In this document: positions 28,626 to 36,545 of the stretch, in pieces
Layout of the letters: each line of letters opens with the position of its first letter
Position numbering within the stretch: position 1 is the stretch's first letter
NCBI RefSeq assembly: GCF_028728205.1
Contig: NZ_JAQYUU010000001.1
Location: 1,415,318-1,479,317 of the forward strand
DNA from: Clostridium sp. 'White wine YQ'
GTDB lineage: Bacteria; Bacillota; Clostridia; Clostridiales; Clostridiaceae
DNA length: 64,000 nt
Direction of reading: 5' to 3'
The notes under the pieces: generated by a model
Told to the model about the DNA's origin: nothing
Database searches by the model: none
What the model saw: only the letters and a program-made list of their open reading frames with translations
Made by a program: the position numbers and the translations under genes

Positions 28626-29105
28626 TCAAACTTTTTTATATTTTTCTTTAAATATACAAAACTCATCTTTTATCTTAGGAAATTCCTTAAAAAATTCATT
28701 TAATAGGTCTAGACTCTCTAAGATGTTTTTATTTATATCATGCTCAATTAATTCAACATCTTGAAGTGAAGAATCTACCTGCATATTATTTAAAAAGATT
28801 TCAATAATATTATGTCTATTTAGTAAAAAAGCACCCAATTCTTTACCTTTTTCAGTTAATATTACTACTCCATATTTCTTATAATCAACCATATCTAATA
28901 ATGAAAGCTTTTGAATCATTTTTGTTACAGAAGAAGGTTTTACATTTAAAAGCTTTGCTAATATATTAATACGTATGTACCCTTCTTTAGCTCCATGTCT
29001 ATAGATCATCTCCAAATAATCCTCCATTGCTGGAGTTATCATTTCTTTGTTTTCGTTTAACAATTGATATCCTCTTACTGTATAAAATTTTTCTTCTGAT
29101 TCCAT
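28626..29105 (-). CDS. mntR: Metal-dependent transcriptional regulator, DtxR/MntR family
   Basis: A ~159-residue regulator with an N-terminal winged helix (MEDYLEMIYRHG near residue 27, then the recognition region KPSSVTKMIQKLSLLDMVDY) and a C-terminal helical dimerisation and metal-binding domain with LNRHNIIEIFL and ELIEHDINKNI, where His and Glu ligands are expected. The lack of an SH3-like third domain fits MntR rather than DtxR/IdeR. It should repress mntH when manganese is ample. The start is uncertain: the ATG at 29103-29105 or one three codons upstream (29112-29114); both have weak ribosome-binding sites. Confidence 0.87.
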   Translation of the reverse strand: MESEEKFYTVRGYQLLNENKEMITPAMEDYLEMIYRHGAKEGYIRINILAKLLNVKPSSVTKMIQKLSLLDMVDYKKYGVVILTEKGKELGAFLLNRHNIIEIFLNNMQVDSSLQDVELIEHDINKNILESLDLLNEFFKEFPKIKDEFCIFKEKYKKV

Positions 29106-29425
29106 AAAACACATCCTAAAAAGTACTTCAATTATTTATATTAAAATTGGGCTAATAATATTTGCTTATTTTAATAATTAATCTGATTGACTACTAAGTA
29201 TAGTTACTAAGTAGGTTATATCTTTTTTTATTTCCAAAATATATTAATTAATTTTGAATAAATGTAAACGGTATAATAGTAAATATTTTGAAGTATTAAT
29301 AATTACTTACTTGTAGTGCCTCTATATATTTGGTAGAATGAATTGGTTAAAAAATTCACAACTCTTCATCTAAGCTGATTTTTAGATGATTATGGAAAAA
29401 ATGATTTTACAATTGAGGTGCGAAT
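29106..29425. other. Intergenic region between mntR and hydA
   Basis: About 320 AT-rich bases with no gene. It contains the mntR 5' region, an imperfect direct repeat (CTACTAAGTA at 29191-29200 and TTACTAAGTA at 29204-29213), a TATAAT without a good -35 at 29272, a candidate hydA promoter, and a small hairpin before the hydA ribosome-binding site. Confidence 0.6.
29311..29339 (+). promoter_or_regulatory. Candidate hydA promoter
   Basis: TTGTAG (29311-29316) and TAGAAT (29334-29339) are separated by 17 bases. The resulting leader of about 80 bases would contain a small ATCTAA/TTAGAT hairpin before the ribosome-binding site GAGGTG. Confidence 0.45.
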
Positions 29426-31174
29426 ATGAAAAATATACTTATCAACGGAACAAAGATAGAAACTAATGAAGACATTACTATTTTAAACTTAGCTAAGAAA
29501 AATGGAATAGATATCTCAACACTATGCTTTTTAAAAGATTGTAACGACGTTGGAACTTGTGGTGTATGTGTAGTTGATATCGAAGGAAGAGATGACCTTG
29601 CAACATCATGTAATACTATGGCTGAAGATGGTATGGTTATAACTACTTCTTCAGAAAAAATTGAGAACCATATTAAAGAAAGATTATCAACTATGTTAGA
29701 TAGTCATGAATTTAAATGTGGTCCATGTAAAAGAAGAGAAAATTGTGAGTTCTTAAAACTTGTAATAAAACATAAAGCAAGAGCTTCAAAACCTTTCGTA
29801 GTTGCTGATAAGTCTGAATATGTTGATGATAGAAGTAAATCACTTGTTATTGATAGAACAAAATGTGTTCTTTGCGGTAGATGTGTTGGAGCATGTGAAA
29901 ATAAGACAAGCACTTGCACAATAAAATTCATCGAAAAAGACGGTAAAAAAGTAATTGGAACTGAAAATGATCAATGCTTTGATAATACAGATTGTTTATT
30001 ATGTGGACAATGTGTTATAGCTTGTCCAGTTGATGCTTTATCTGAAAAAAGCCACATTGAAAGAGTTAAGGAAGCCCTTGAAGATCCAAACAAGCATGTT
30101 ATAGTTGCTATGGCTCCATCTGTAAGAACTGCTATGGGTGAATTATTCAACATGGGATTCGGTGTGGATGTAACAGGAAAACTATACACTGCATTAAGAC
30201 AATTAGGTTTTGATAAAATATTTGATATTAACTTTGGCGCAGATATGACAATAATGGAAGAAGCTACTGAACTTGCACAAAGAATTAAACAAGGTGGACC
30301 ATTCCCAATGTTTACTTCATGTTGTCCAGGTTGGGTTAGACAAGTTGAAAATTATTTCCCTGACATGTTAGAAAATCTTTCATCAGCTAAGTCTCCACAA
30401 CAAATATTTGGAACAGCAAGTAAAACATACTATCCTACAACAGTTGATATAGATCCGAAGAATATCTTTACTGTAACAATTATGCCATGTACTGCTAAAA
30501 AATATGAAGCAGACAGACCAGAAATGGAAACTAACGGCTTAAGAGACATTGATGCTGTATTAACTACAAGAGAACTTGGCAAAATGATTAAAGAATTAAA
30601 GATTGATTTTGCTAAACTTGAAGATAGCCAAGCTGATCCAGCAATGGGTGAATATACTGGAGCTGGAGTTATATTTGGAGCAACTGGTGGAGTTATGGAA
30701 GCCGCTCTTAGAACAGCAAAAGATTTTATTGAAAATAAAGATTTAGCTGATATTGAATACGAACAAGTAAGAGGACTTAAAGGAATAAAAGAAGCAACTG
30801 TTGAAATTGGTGGAAACAACTATAACATAGCAGTTATCAATGGTTCTGCTAATCTATTTGAATTTATGAATTCAGACAAGCTTTATAACAAACAATATCA
30901 CTTTATTGAAGTTATGGCATGTGAAGGCGGTTGCGTAAACGGTGGTGGACAACCTCACGTAAGTTCAGCTTTAAGAAATACAGTTGATATAAAGACTGTT
31001 AGAGCTTCTGTATTATATAACCAAGATAAAAATCTTAAAAAGAGAAAATCACACGAAAATGTTGCATTATTAAACATGTATAAGTCTTACATGGGTGAAC
31101 CTGGAAAGGGTCTTGCTCATAAACTATTACACATGAAATATAAGAATACTAAGACAGAAGAACAAAGTAGCTAA
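29426..31174 (+). CDS. hydA: [FeFe] hydrogenase, CpI type
   Basis: A 582-residue monomeric hydrogenase that reduces protons with electrons from ferredoxin during fermentation. Its cluster ligands fall at the same residue numbers as Clostridium pasteurianum CpI: [2Fe-2S] C34, C45, C48, C62; the His-ligated [4Fe-4S] H94, C98, C101, C107; two [4Fe-4S] sets C147/C150/C153/C200 and C190/C193/C196/C157; and H-cluster cysteines C300 (TSCCPGW), C355 (MPCTAKK), C499 and C503 (MACEGGCVNGG). The proton-relay cysteine C299 is present. All catalytic features are intact. The maturation genes hydE, hydF and hydG are not in this window. It is monocistronic, with a strong terminator. Confidence 0.98.
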   Translation: MKNILINGTKIETNEDITILNLAKKNGIDISTLCFLKDCNDVGTCGVCVVDIEGRDDLATSCNTMAEDGMVITTSSEKIENHIKERLSTMLDSHEFKCGPCKRRENCEFLKLVIKHKARASKPFVVADKSEYVDDRSKSLVIDRTKCVLCGRCVGACENKTSTCTIKFIEKDGKKVIGTENDQCFDNTDCLLCGQCVIACPVDALSEKSHIERVKEALEDPNKHVIVAMAPSVRTAMGELFNMGFGVDVTGKLYTALRQLGFDKIFDINFGADMTIMEEATELAQRIKQGGPFPMFTSCCPGWVRQVENYFPDMLENLSSAKSPQQIFGTASKTYYPTTVDIDPKNIFTVTIMPCTAKKYEADRPEMETNGLRDIDAVLTTRELGKMIKELKIDFAKLEDSQADPAMGEYTGAGVIFGATGGVMEAALRTAKDFIENKDLADIEYEQVRGLKGIKEATVEIGGNNYNIAVINGSANLFEFMNSDKLYNKQYHFIEVMACEGGCVNGGGQPHVSSALRNTVDIKTVRASVLYNQDKNLKKRKSHENVALLNMYKSYMGEPGKGLAHKLLHMKYKNTKTEEQSS

Positions 31175-31195
31175 ATTGTATTTTAATACATAAAC

Positions 31196-31227
31196 AAAGC
31201 AGTCTCCAACGGAGGCTGCTTTATTTT
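31196..31227. terminator. Terminator between hydA and the converging oxidoreductase gene
   Basis: A 12-bp stem with one G-T pair (31196-31207 with 31211-31222) and a 3-base loop, followed by a T-rich tract on plus. It also overlaps the end of the minus-strand gene. Confidence 0.9.
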
Positions 31228-32125
31228 AGTTAATTTTCATTACTATCTTTTCACATATTTCATGAGTTCTTAAGGAATCTGAAATAGATGGGTTTGGAAT
31301 CATATTTTTTTCAATACAATCTATAAAGTGATCTACTATTTGATAAAAACCTCTCTTAAACAATGTAGGTTCCCAATCACCGAATTTTAATACTTCTTTT
31401 TCTTTATCATGAAAATGTATTGTTTCAATTATGTTATCAACGATATATTTATCACCTTCGGTCATATATTCTATTACCTCTTCAGTAACCCCGTTATTCC
31501 TATTCATTATTCCAATTGCTGTACAGCTTTCTCCTATTAGTTCAATAATTACATTATGAAGCAAATCTCCTTTTCTTAAATATCGAACATTTATATCCTT
31601 TATCTCTTCATCCATTAAAAATCTTAGTGTATCAACTACATGTATAAAATCCTCAACTATAAATCTTCTTGTGTAATCAGGTTGTTTAAATCTATTTTTC
31701 TGAATTATTATAATATCTGCTTTTCCATGTTCTTTTAATTCTTTAATCATTGGCGCAAATCTTCTATTAAATCCAACCATTGCAATCTTTTTGCTTTCTT
31801 CCGCAATTTTAACTAGTTCTTGAGTTTCATTAAAATTTAGTGAAATTGGCTTATCTATATATACGTGTATCCCATTTTGTAGTAGCTTCTTTGCAATTTC
31901 AAAATGTGCTTCAGTAGCCGTGCTGACAAATACCCCTTCTACACCCTTCTTTATCAATTCTTCTACATTACTAGCGCATTCACTTATTCTATATTTTTTT
32001 GACAAATTACTAAGGGTATCTTTGTTTCTAGTACATAGTACTAATTCAATATTCTCTTTTTCAGAAAGTACAGGCAGATATCCTTTTTTTGCAATATCTC
32101 CTAATCCTATGATTCCAATCTTCAT
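31226..32125 (-). CDS. Gfo/Idh/MocA-family NAD(P)-dependent oxidoreductase
   Basis: A 299-residue oxidoreductase with the Rossmann motif GIIGLGDIAKKGYL at residues 3-16, YIDKPISLNF near 92-101 (the EKP-type catalytic lysine motif) and GFNRRFAPM near 118-126. Family members act on sugars, inositols or similar polyols; nothing nearby fixes the substrate. It is followed, in transcription terms preceded, by two nitroreductase genes on the same strand with short spacers, so the three may share a transcript. Confidence 0.85.
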   Translation of the reverse strand: MKIGIIGLGDIAKKGYLPVLSEKENIELVLCTRNKDTLSNLSKKYRISECASNVEELIKKGVEGVFVSTATEAHFEIAKKLLQNGIHVYIDKPISLNFNETQELVKIAEESKKIAMVGFNRRFAPMIKELKEHGKADIIIIQKNRFKQPDYTRRFIVEDFIHVVDTLRFLMDEEIKDINVRYLRKGDLLHNVIIELIGESCTAIGIMNRNNGVTEEVIEYMTEGDKYIVDNIIETIHFHDKEKEVLKFGDWEPTLFKRGFYQIVDHFIDCIEKNMIPNPSISDSLRTHEICEKIVMKIN

Positions 32126-32141
32126 ATTCTCCTCCTCACTG

Positions 32142-32726
32142 TTACCTTACAATTGTTACAGCATTTTCTCTTCGATTTGCAGCTGTCGGCATACCGCCAT
32201 CTCTATAGCCCACAATTATGGCTCCACATACTTTATGGTTTTCAGGAACTCCAAGCTCAATCAATAATTTTCTTAGATCTTTATCATCCCCGAACCAAGT
32301 TAATTGATTTACGTAGCATGATCCTAAATTTAGCGCATTAGAAGCTAATAGCATATTTTCAATTGCACATGCACTGTCTGCCATAGCATTTCCATAATCC
32401 CGTTCATTTGAGACAATAATTAATGTAGGTGCATTATAATAAAATCTGTATGCCTCGTTTTTTGCCGCGACTTTGCCTGAGCGTATACTTTTATATGTAT
32501 TTTCATCAACTTCTAATTTTTCAAAGGCTGCTCTTACATATTTATTTAAATCCCTAAGCTTTTCTTTATTTTGAAGCACAGTAAAATGCCAAGTCTGAGA
32601 ATTCCCTCCACTTGGGGCATGTTTCGCAACTTCTAAAATGGTACTTAAATCTTCATCTGTAATCTGCTCGTTCAAATATTTTCTGATACTTCTTCTACTT
32701 AAAATATTTTCTATTACTTCATTCAT
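32142..32726 (-). CDS. Nitroreductase family protein
   Basis: A 194-residue FMN-dependent NAD(P)H oxidoreductase of the nitroreductase fold. SRRSIRKYLNEQITDEDL at residues 11-28 and HAPSGGNSQTWHFTVL at about 36-51 carry the flavin phosphate contacts, and GAIIVGYRDG lies near the end. Substrates could be nitro compounds, quinones or flavin itself. It lies between the Gfo-type oxidoreductase and another nitroreductase. Confidence 0.88.
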   Translation of the reverse strand: MNEVIENILSRRSIRKYLNEQITDEDLSTILEVAKHAPSGGNSQTWHFTVLQNKEKLRDLNKYVRAAFEKLEVDENTYKSIRSGKVAAKNEAYRFYYNAPTLIIVSNERDYGNAMADSACAIENMLLASNALNLGSCYVNQLTWFGDDKDLRKLLIELGVPENHKVCGAIIVGYRDGGMPTAANRRENAVTIVR

Positions 32727-32749
32727 TACTTTCTTTTCCCCCTTATAAA

Positions 32750-33487
32750 CTATTTCATTTCAAAGCCTTGTTTTTTCAAAAATCCCTTCATATGAGGTCT
32801 TTGGGGATTACTCATTAATCTTCCTACTTGATTAGTCCAGGTATCAGAACGCTTACCATTTGTTCTTTTAATATAGTAATTTTTGATTTGCTCATCATAT
32901 TCCTTTAAATTTTGAGCAACATCATCAGAAGTATACTCATCTGTCATAAGCACAATTTCCATAGGCAATCTTAACTTATTTTCTGTTTCCTCATCTGGAT
33001 ATCCTAGACACATACCAAACACTGGATATACATTAGTTGGCAACTTAAGTAATTCACTTATCTTGTCAGGATTATTTCTAATTCCTCCAATATAAACTCC
33101 TCCTAATCCCATTGATTCTGCTGCTATTAAAGCGTTTTGTGCTGCAAGAGTGGCATCTACTGTTGATAATATAAAAGTCTCCGTATACCCTTCCACAAAA
33201 ATTTTATTATTCATTTCACAAGCAGTTTTAAGGCGATTTAAATCGGCGCAGAAAATAAGAAATAAAGGACATTCCTCAATATATTTTTGGTTACCTGAAA
33301 GACTTGCTATACTCCTCCTTTTCTCCATATTATTTATTCTTATAATAGTGTAAGCTTGAATATAACTTGAAGTTGAGGCACTTTGGGCGCACTCAATTAT
33401 TTCTTTTATTTTATCTTCTTCTACTGAAATTGCTTTAAATTTTCTAACAGATTTATGTGATTTTAATAGTTTAACTACATCATTCAT
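32750..33487 (-). CDS. NfsA/FRP-type nitroreductase
   Basis: A 245-residue protein of the larger NADPH-dependent flavin reductase branch. KSHKSVRKFKAISVEEDKI near residues 9-27, QSASTSSYIQAYTIIRI near 35-51, GLGGVYIGGIRNNPD in the middle and GMCLGYPDEE are typical of NfsA-like enzymes. I start at the ATG 33485-33487, with AAGGGAAG upstream, rather than an ATG six codons earlier. It is the first gene of the three-gene minus-strand group. Confidence 0.87.
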   Translation of the reverse strand: MNDVVKLLKSHKSVRKFKAISVEEDKIKEIIECAQSASTSSYIQAYTIIRINNMEKRRSIASLSGNQKYIEECPLFLIFCADLNRLKTACEMNNKIFVEGYTETFILSTVDATLAAQNALIAAESMGLGGVYIGGIRNNPDKISELLKLPTNVYPVFGMCLGYPDEETENKLRLPMEIVLMTDEYTSDDVAQNLKEYDEQIKNYYIKRTNGKRSDTWTNQVGRLMSNPQRPHMKGFLKKQGFEMK

Positions 33488-33516
33488 AAACAAACTTCCC
33501 TTCATTTTCTATTATA

Positions 33517-33585
33517 ATAGGGTTTTAAGTTCAATTAATAACTTATTCTGTAAGAATAAAATAGCTTTCCTATAAAAACCCTATA
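33517..33585. repeat. Dispersed intergenic repeat, copy B, with inverted ends
   Basis: A ~69-base element bounded by ATAGGGTTTT (33517-33526) and its inverted partner AAAACCCTAT (33575-33584), with an inner hairpin around TTATTC and GAATAA. Both ends match the element at 22126-22224. It lies just upstream of the NfsA-like gene. Size and ends recall a REP- or MITE-like element; no transposase is present. Confidence 0.6.
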
Positions 33586-33675
33586 TTTCAAGTTTACCAT
33601 CCCAAATATTAATTTAATAGTAGTTACCTTTTTCCCCTATAATTTCCTAAAGGATACTAATTATAGAAAGTAGAA

Positions 33676-33708
33676 AACTATGGATACTTTTGTTCAATAC
33701 CCATAGTT
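33676..33708 (-). terminator. Terminator after the small membrane protein
   Basis: On minus, an 11-bp stem (AACTATGGGTA with TATCCATAGTT, one wobble) is followed by TTCT and T-rich sequence, a few bases after the gene's stop. Confidence 0.6.
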
Positions 33709-33712
33709 CATT

Positions 33713-34159
33713 TTAATATCTCCTATAAATGCTCGTTCCCCTACTTCCCATAAGAATCATAGCTATAATTCCAACAATGGCGGCTATCAAAGCAATTATT
33801 AATATAATAGCAATAATTAAAAAAATAAAATAACTAAAAAAGTAAAACCCAATCCATATTATTGACAATCCTACTATACCTATCAAAATTCTAAATGCCA
33901 AAGGTATTTCTTCTAGCTCTAGGGCATGAATTATTGTCATAACACCTAAAAAGCAAGCAGATGCAAATGCAATTAAAACAAGAATAGTATCTTTTAAATA
34001 CAATAGTGGATAATTAATATAATATTTTATAAATTCAATTATATTTTGTGTTCTTGGAAGTTTAGATATACCGCTTAGTGAAAGATAACTAAATAATATA
34101 GTTAGTACTATTAAAATAATATATGTAGGTTTTGATCTAAATAAATAATATGCTCTCAT
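33713..34159 (-). CDS. Small membrane protein of unknown function
   Basis: I do not recognise this 148-residue protein. It has hydrophobic segments at about residues 13-30, 52-75, 87-104 and 106-135, the last unusually rich in isoleucine, and ends in a short basic glycine/serine/arginine tail (GSRGTSIYRRY). No catalytic motif is visible. It lies downstream of the acyltransferase-TraB/GumN pair but a clear terminator separates them, so a functional link is only suggested by position. Confidence 0.6.
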   Translation of the reverse strand: MRAYYLFRSKPTYIILIVLTILFSYLSLSGISKLPRTQNIIEFIKYYINYPLLYLKDTILVLIAFASACFLGVMTIIHALELEEIPLAFRILIGIVGLSIIWIGFYFFSYFIFLIIAIILIIALIAAIVGIIAMILMGSRGTSIYRRY

Positions 34160-34239
34160 CTACCTCATCTCCAATATTTCTCTATAAAGCATATGTTCAA
34201 AAGCTAACAAATATTTTATAAAATAATATTTTAATCTAT

Positions 34240-34278
34240 ATAAAAAGCACAAGATTATTTTTATTATAATCTTGTGCT
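34240..34278 (-). terminator. Terminator after the first acyltransferase-TraB/GumN gene
   Basis: A perfect 12-bp stem (34246-34257 with 34267-34278), followed on minus by TTTTTA. Confidence 0.9.
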
Positions 34279-34289
34279 CAAACATTTCT

Positions 34290-36284
34290 TTATTTTACTT
34301 GTTCTATAGTATAACCTTTATCTTGCAATTGCTTTAACATTCCATTCTCTCCATTTAAATATACGAAAGAAACTGCGACAAAATAATTTTTATTATCTTT
34401 TAAAAATCCATCTATTTTCTCTGCGTATTCTTTCCCAACTTTTGAATTTGCTAATTCTTGATACCTATTTACGATTTCACTTAACTTTTTATAGTTTTCT
34501 ACCTCTCCATTAGGCACTATAAATATGTCATTTTCCTTTTTCATTATTTCATCCATATTGCCTGTTTTCCATGCATCTATTACAGCTGAAATCTTTTCTA
34601 CATTTTTTTCATCAAAATATTTCAATAGTTTTAATGATGCATCTGAAACCTCATCAGGAACATTTGTTTGCGCTTCAAGAAGTTTAGGCATATCAGTTAG
34701 CTCTATTATTGATATTTTACTTTTATTTGCTCTATAAATAATATAGTCACTTGAAGAAAAGAATACCTGTTCTTTACTAAGAGCTATATAAGAAGAAATA
34801 CAATTTTCAGCTAAGAACTCAGGTTTTACTTTTTCTAGATTATTAAAATCTTGCTTATGATTTGTTTTCTTTTCAAAATCAGCCGTTTTATCTTTATATA
34901 TATCTACTGCTTCCTTTGAAACATGCTTATAAATTGTATCTCCTTGCTCTAAATATACATATTTAGCTAGTTTATTTACATCTAAGTTACTTGTATTAGC
35001 TTCAACTACTACACCATCTGACTGCTTTAATGCATCCTCAACTTTAGGACTTAATGGATACATATCTTTAGTTCCATATCCAAGTGTTCCATATACATAT
35101 ACTTTCTCATCACCTTTTGATATCTTCCACATTGGTCCAATAATATTTGAGGATGTAGCTTTATCATCAATTTGTTCAAAGGCTGCGATATTTCCTACCG
35201 TACCTTGTGAACTTGGACGACTTGAATTTGCAGCTATCAAAATAATAGAACAAGCTAATACAGTAAAAACTACAAATGCTTCTTTTTTCTTATATATTTG
35301 ATAGTCAGGAGATTTCTTTCTTACTACAAAATATGAGATTGTCACGGCCATTCCTGCAACAACGATAAAGTATATGATCGTATTCCCTGCAACCTTAGGA
35401 AACAAGGTAGCTATAATACCCATAAGTAATTCATGAATACAATATACCCATAAGCTCATATCTCTAAATAATTTTGATTTTCTTTCGCTTATACTTAATT
35501 TTGAATTTAATAATCCAATAAAAATAAATGGCACTAGTATTACTAATGAGACATACATATTATTATCAACTGGAATATTATTAGTTATAAGTAAATATGC
35601 CTCTACTCCAAATATAACTGAGGATGCTAATATAAATATTACAGCTTTCTTAATTCTTTCATTTAATTTGTATTTATTTATTATAACTCCTAAAGTTATA
35701 AACGGTACCCCAAAACATAAACCATTTCTTGTTTTTACAAAAATACTATTATATGCAATTACTAGCTTTTCAATTGGTGATTTTAAAATTAATCCATAAT
35801 AAGTATCTCCAAGTAGTCCTATTGCATACACGACTACACTTAATATTATCAAACTCTTTACCCAATTTTTTCTTAAGAATATTGCTACAACTCCTATAGA
35901 TAAAATTAATGCTGGTAAATACCATAAGCTTGGACTAATTCCATTGAATAGAATGTTTTTAACTATTAACTCTAAGCTATTATTTCTTTGTTTTATAAAA
36001 TTAAATAGTATCACTCCATATGCTAAAGAAAACCCTAAATAATATATTAATATTCTCTTTAAATACTTTAGTAAATACCCTTTTTGACTATATTTTTCAT
36101 AAAAGAAATACCCAACTGTTATAAAAAAGAATGGTACTGCTATTCTTGCTATTACAAGACTTAATGTAGCGCCTGGAACCTCTCCTAAAGAAAATAGCGC
36201 TGAAGTATGAATTGTAATAACCAAAATTGCACAAATAAGTCTCATTATATTTATACTATCATAAGTTTTTTTAGTTGTTTCCAT
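34290..36284 (-). CDS. Membrane acyltransferase fused to a degenerate TraB/GumN-like domain (copy 1)
   Basis: A 664-residue two-part protein. Residues ~1-345 form a multi-span acyltransferase-3 (OafA-like) domain with RLICAILVITIHTSAL at the start, including the conserved first-segment histidine, then about ten membrane segments and another anchor near 340. The outer part (~375-664) resembles TraB/GumN: GPMWKISKGDEKVYVYGT, MYPLSPKVEDALKQSDG, VVEANT, and a final QLQDKGYTIEQVK. The two GxxH motifs that define TraB/GumN/Tiki proteases are lost; the first reads GTLG and the last SFVY. I start at the ATG after GGGGGGAG (36282-36284). A paralogue lies upstream with its own terminator. The acyltransferase may modify an envelope polymer; the outer domain is likely a non-enzymatic binding module. 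Confidence 0.75.
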   Translation of the reverse strand: METTKKTYDSINIMRLICAILVITIHTSALFSLGEVPGATLSLVIARIAVPFFFITVGYFFYEKYSQKGYLLKYLKRILIYYLGFSLAYGVILFNFIKQRNNSLELIVKNILFNGISPSLWYLPALILSIGVVAIFLRKNWVKSLIILSVVVYAIGLLGDTYYGLILKSPIEKLVIAYNSIFVKTRNGLCFGVPFITLGVIINKYKLNERIKKAVIFILASSVIFGVEAYLLITNNIPVDNNMYVSLVILVPFIFIGLLNSKLSISERKSKLFRDMSLWVYCIHELLMGIIATLFPKVAGNTIIYFIVVAGMAVTISYFVVRKKSPDYQIYKKKEAFVVFTVLACSIILIAANSSRPSSQGTVGNIAAFEQIDDKATSSNIIGPMWKISKGDEKVYVYGTLGYGTKDMYPLSPKVEDALKQSDGVVVEANTSNLDVNKLAKYVYLEQGDTIYKHVSKEAVDIYKDKTADFEKKTNHKQDFNNLEKVKPEFLAENCISSYIALSKEQVFFSSSDYIIYRANKSKISIIELTDMPKLLEAQTNVPDEVSDASLKLLKYFDEKNVEKISAVIDAWKTGNMDEIMKKENDIFIVPNGEVENYKKLSEIVNRYQELANSKVGKEYAEKIDGFLKDNKNYFVAVSFVYLNGENGMLKQLQDKGYTIEQVK

Positions 36285-36483
36285 ATAATCTCCCCCCATA
36301 ATACATTAATACTAATCTCGTGCTATTTTTTTGTCAATTTAGGAAAATAACCCAAATACTTGAAAATGAGATTATTTATACCTCTTTTTCTGTTATTATC
36401 TTCACTTTACTTTTCTTTTGTATTCGCTTATTATCTTGCATTTGAAATATTTTACTATTAAACACTATGCATTTTTATTTCTT

Positions 36484-36531
36484 TATAAATAATAAATCCA
36501 ATAGAAAATAGTTTTACCTATTCTCTATTGG
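36484..36531 (-). terminator. Terminator after the second acyltransferase-TraB/GumN gene
   Basis: A 13-bp stem with one mismatch (36498-36510 with 36519-36531), followed on minus by an AT-rich, T-containing tract. Confidence 0.7.
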
Positions 36532-36545
36532 AAGCTCATAAATTT

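Noticed and set aside
33517..33585. Insertion sequence
   Set aside because: The inverted ends suggest a mobile element, but it is far too short for a transposase and none is nearby; I list it as a repeat only.
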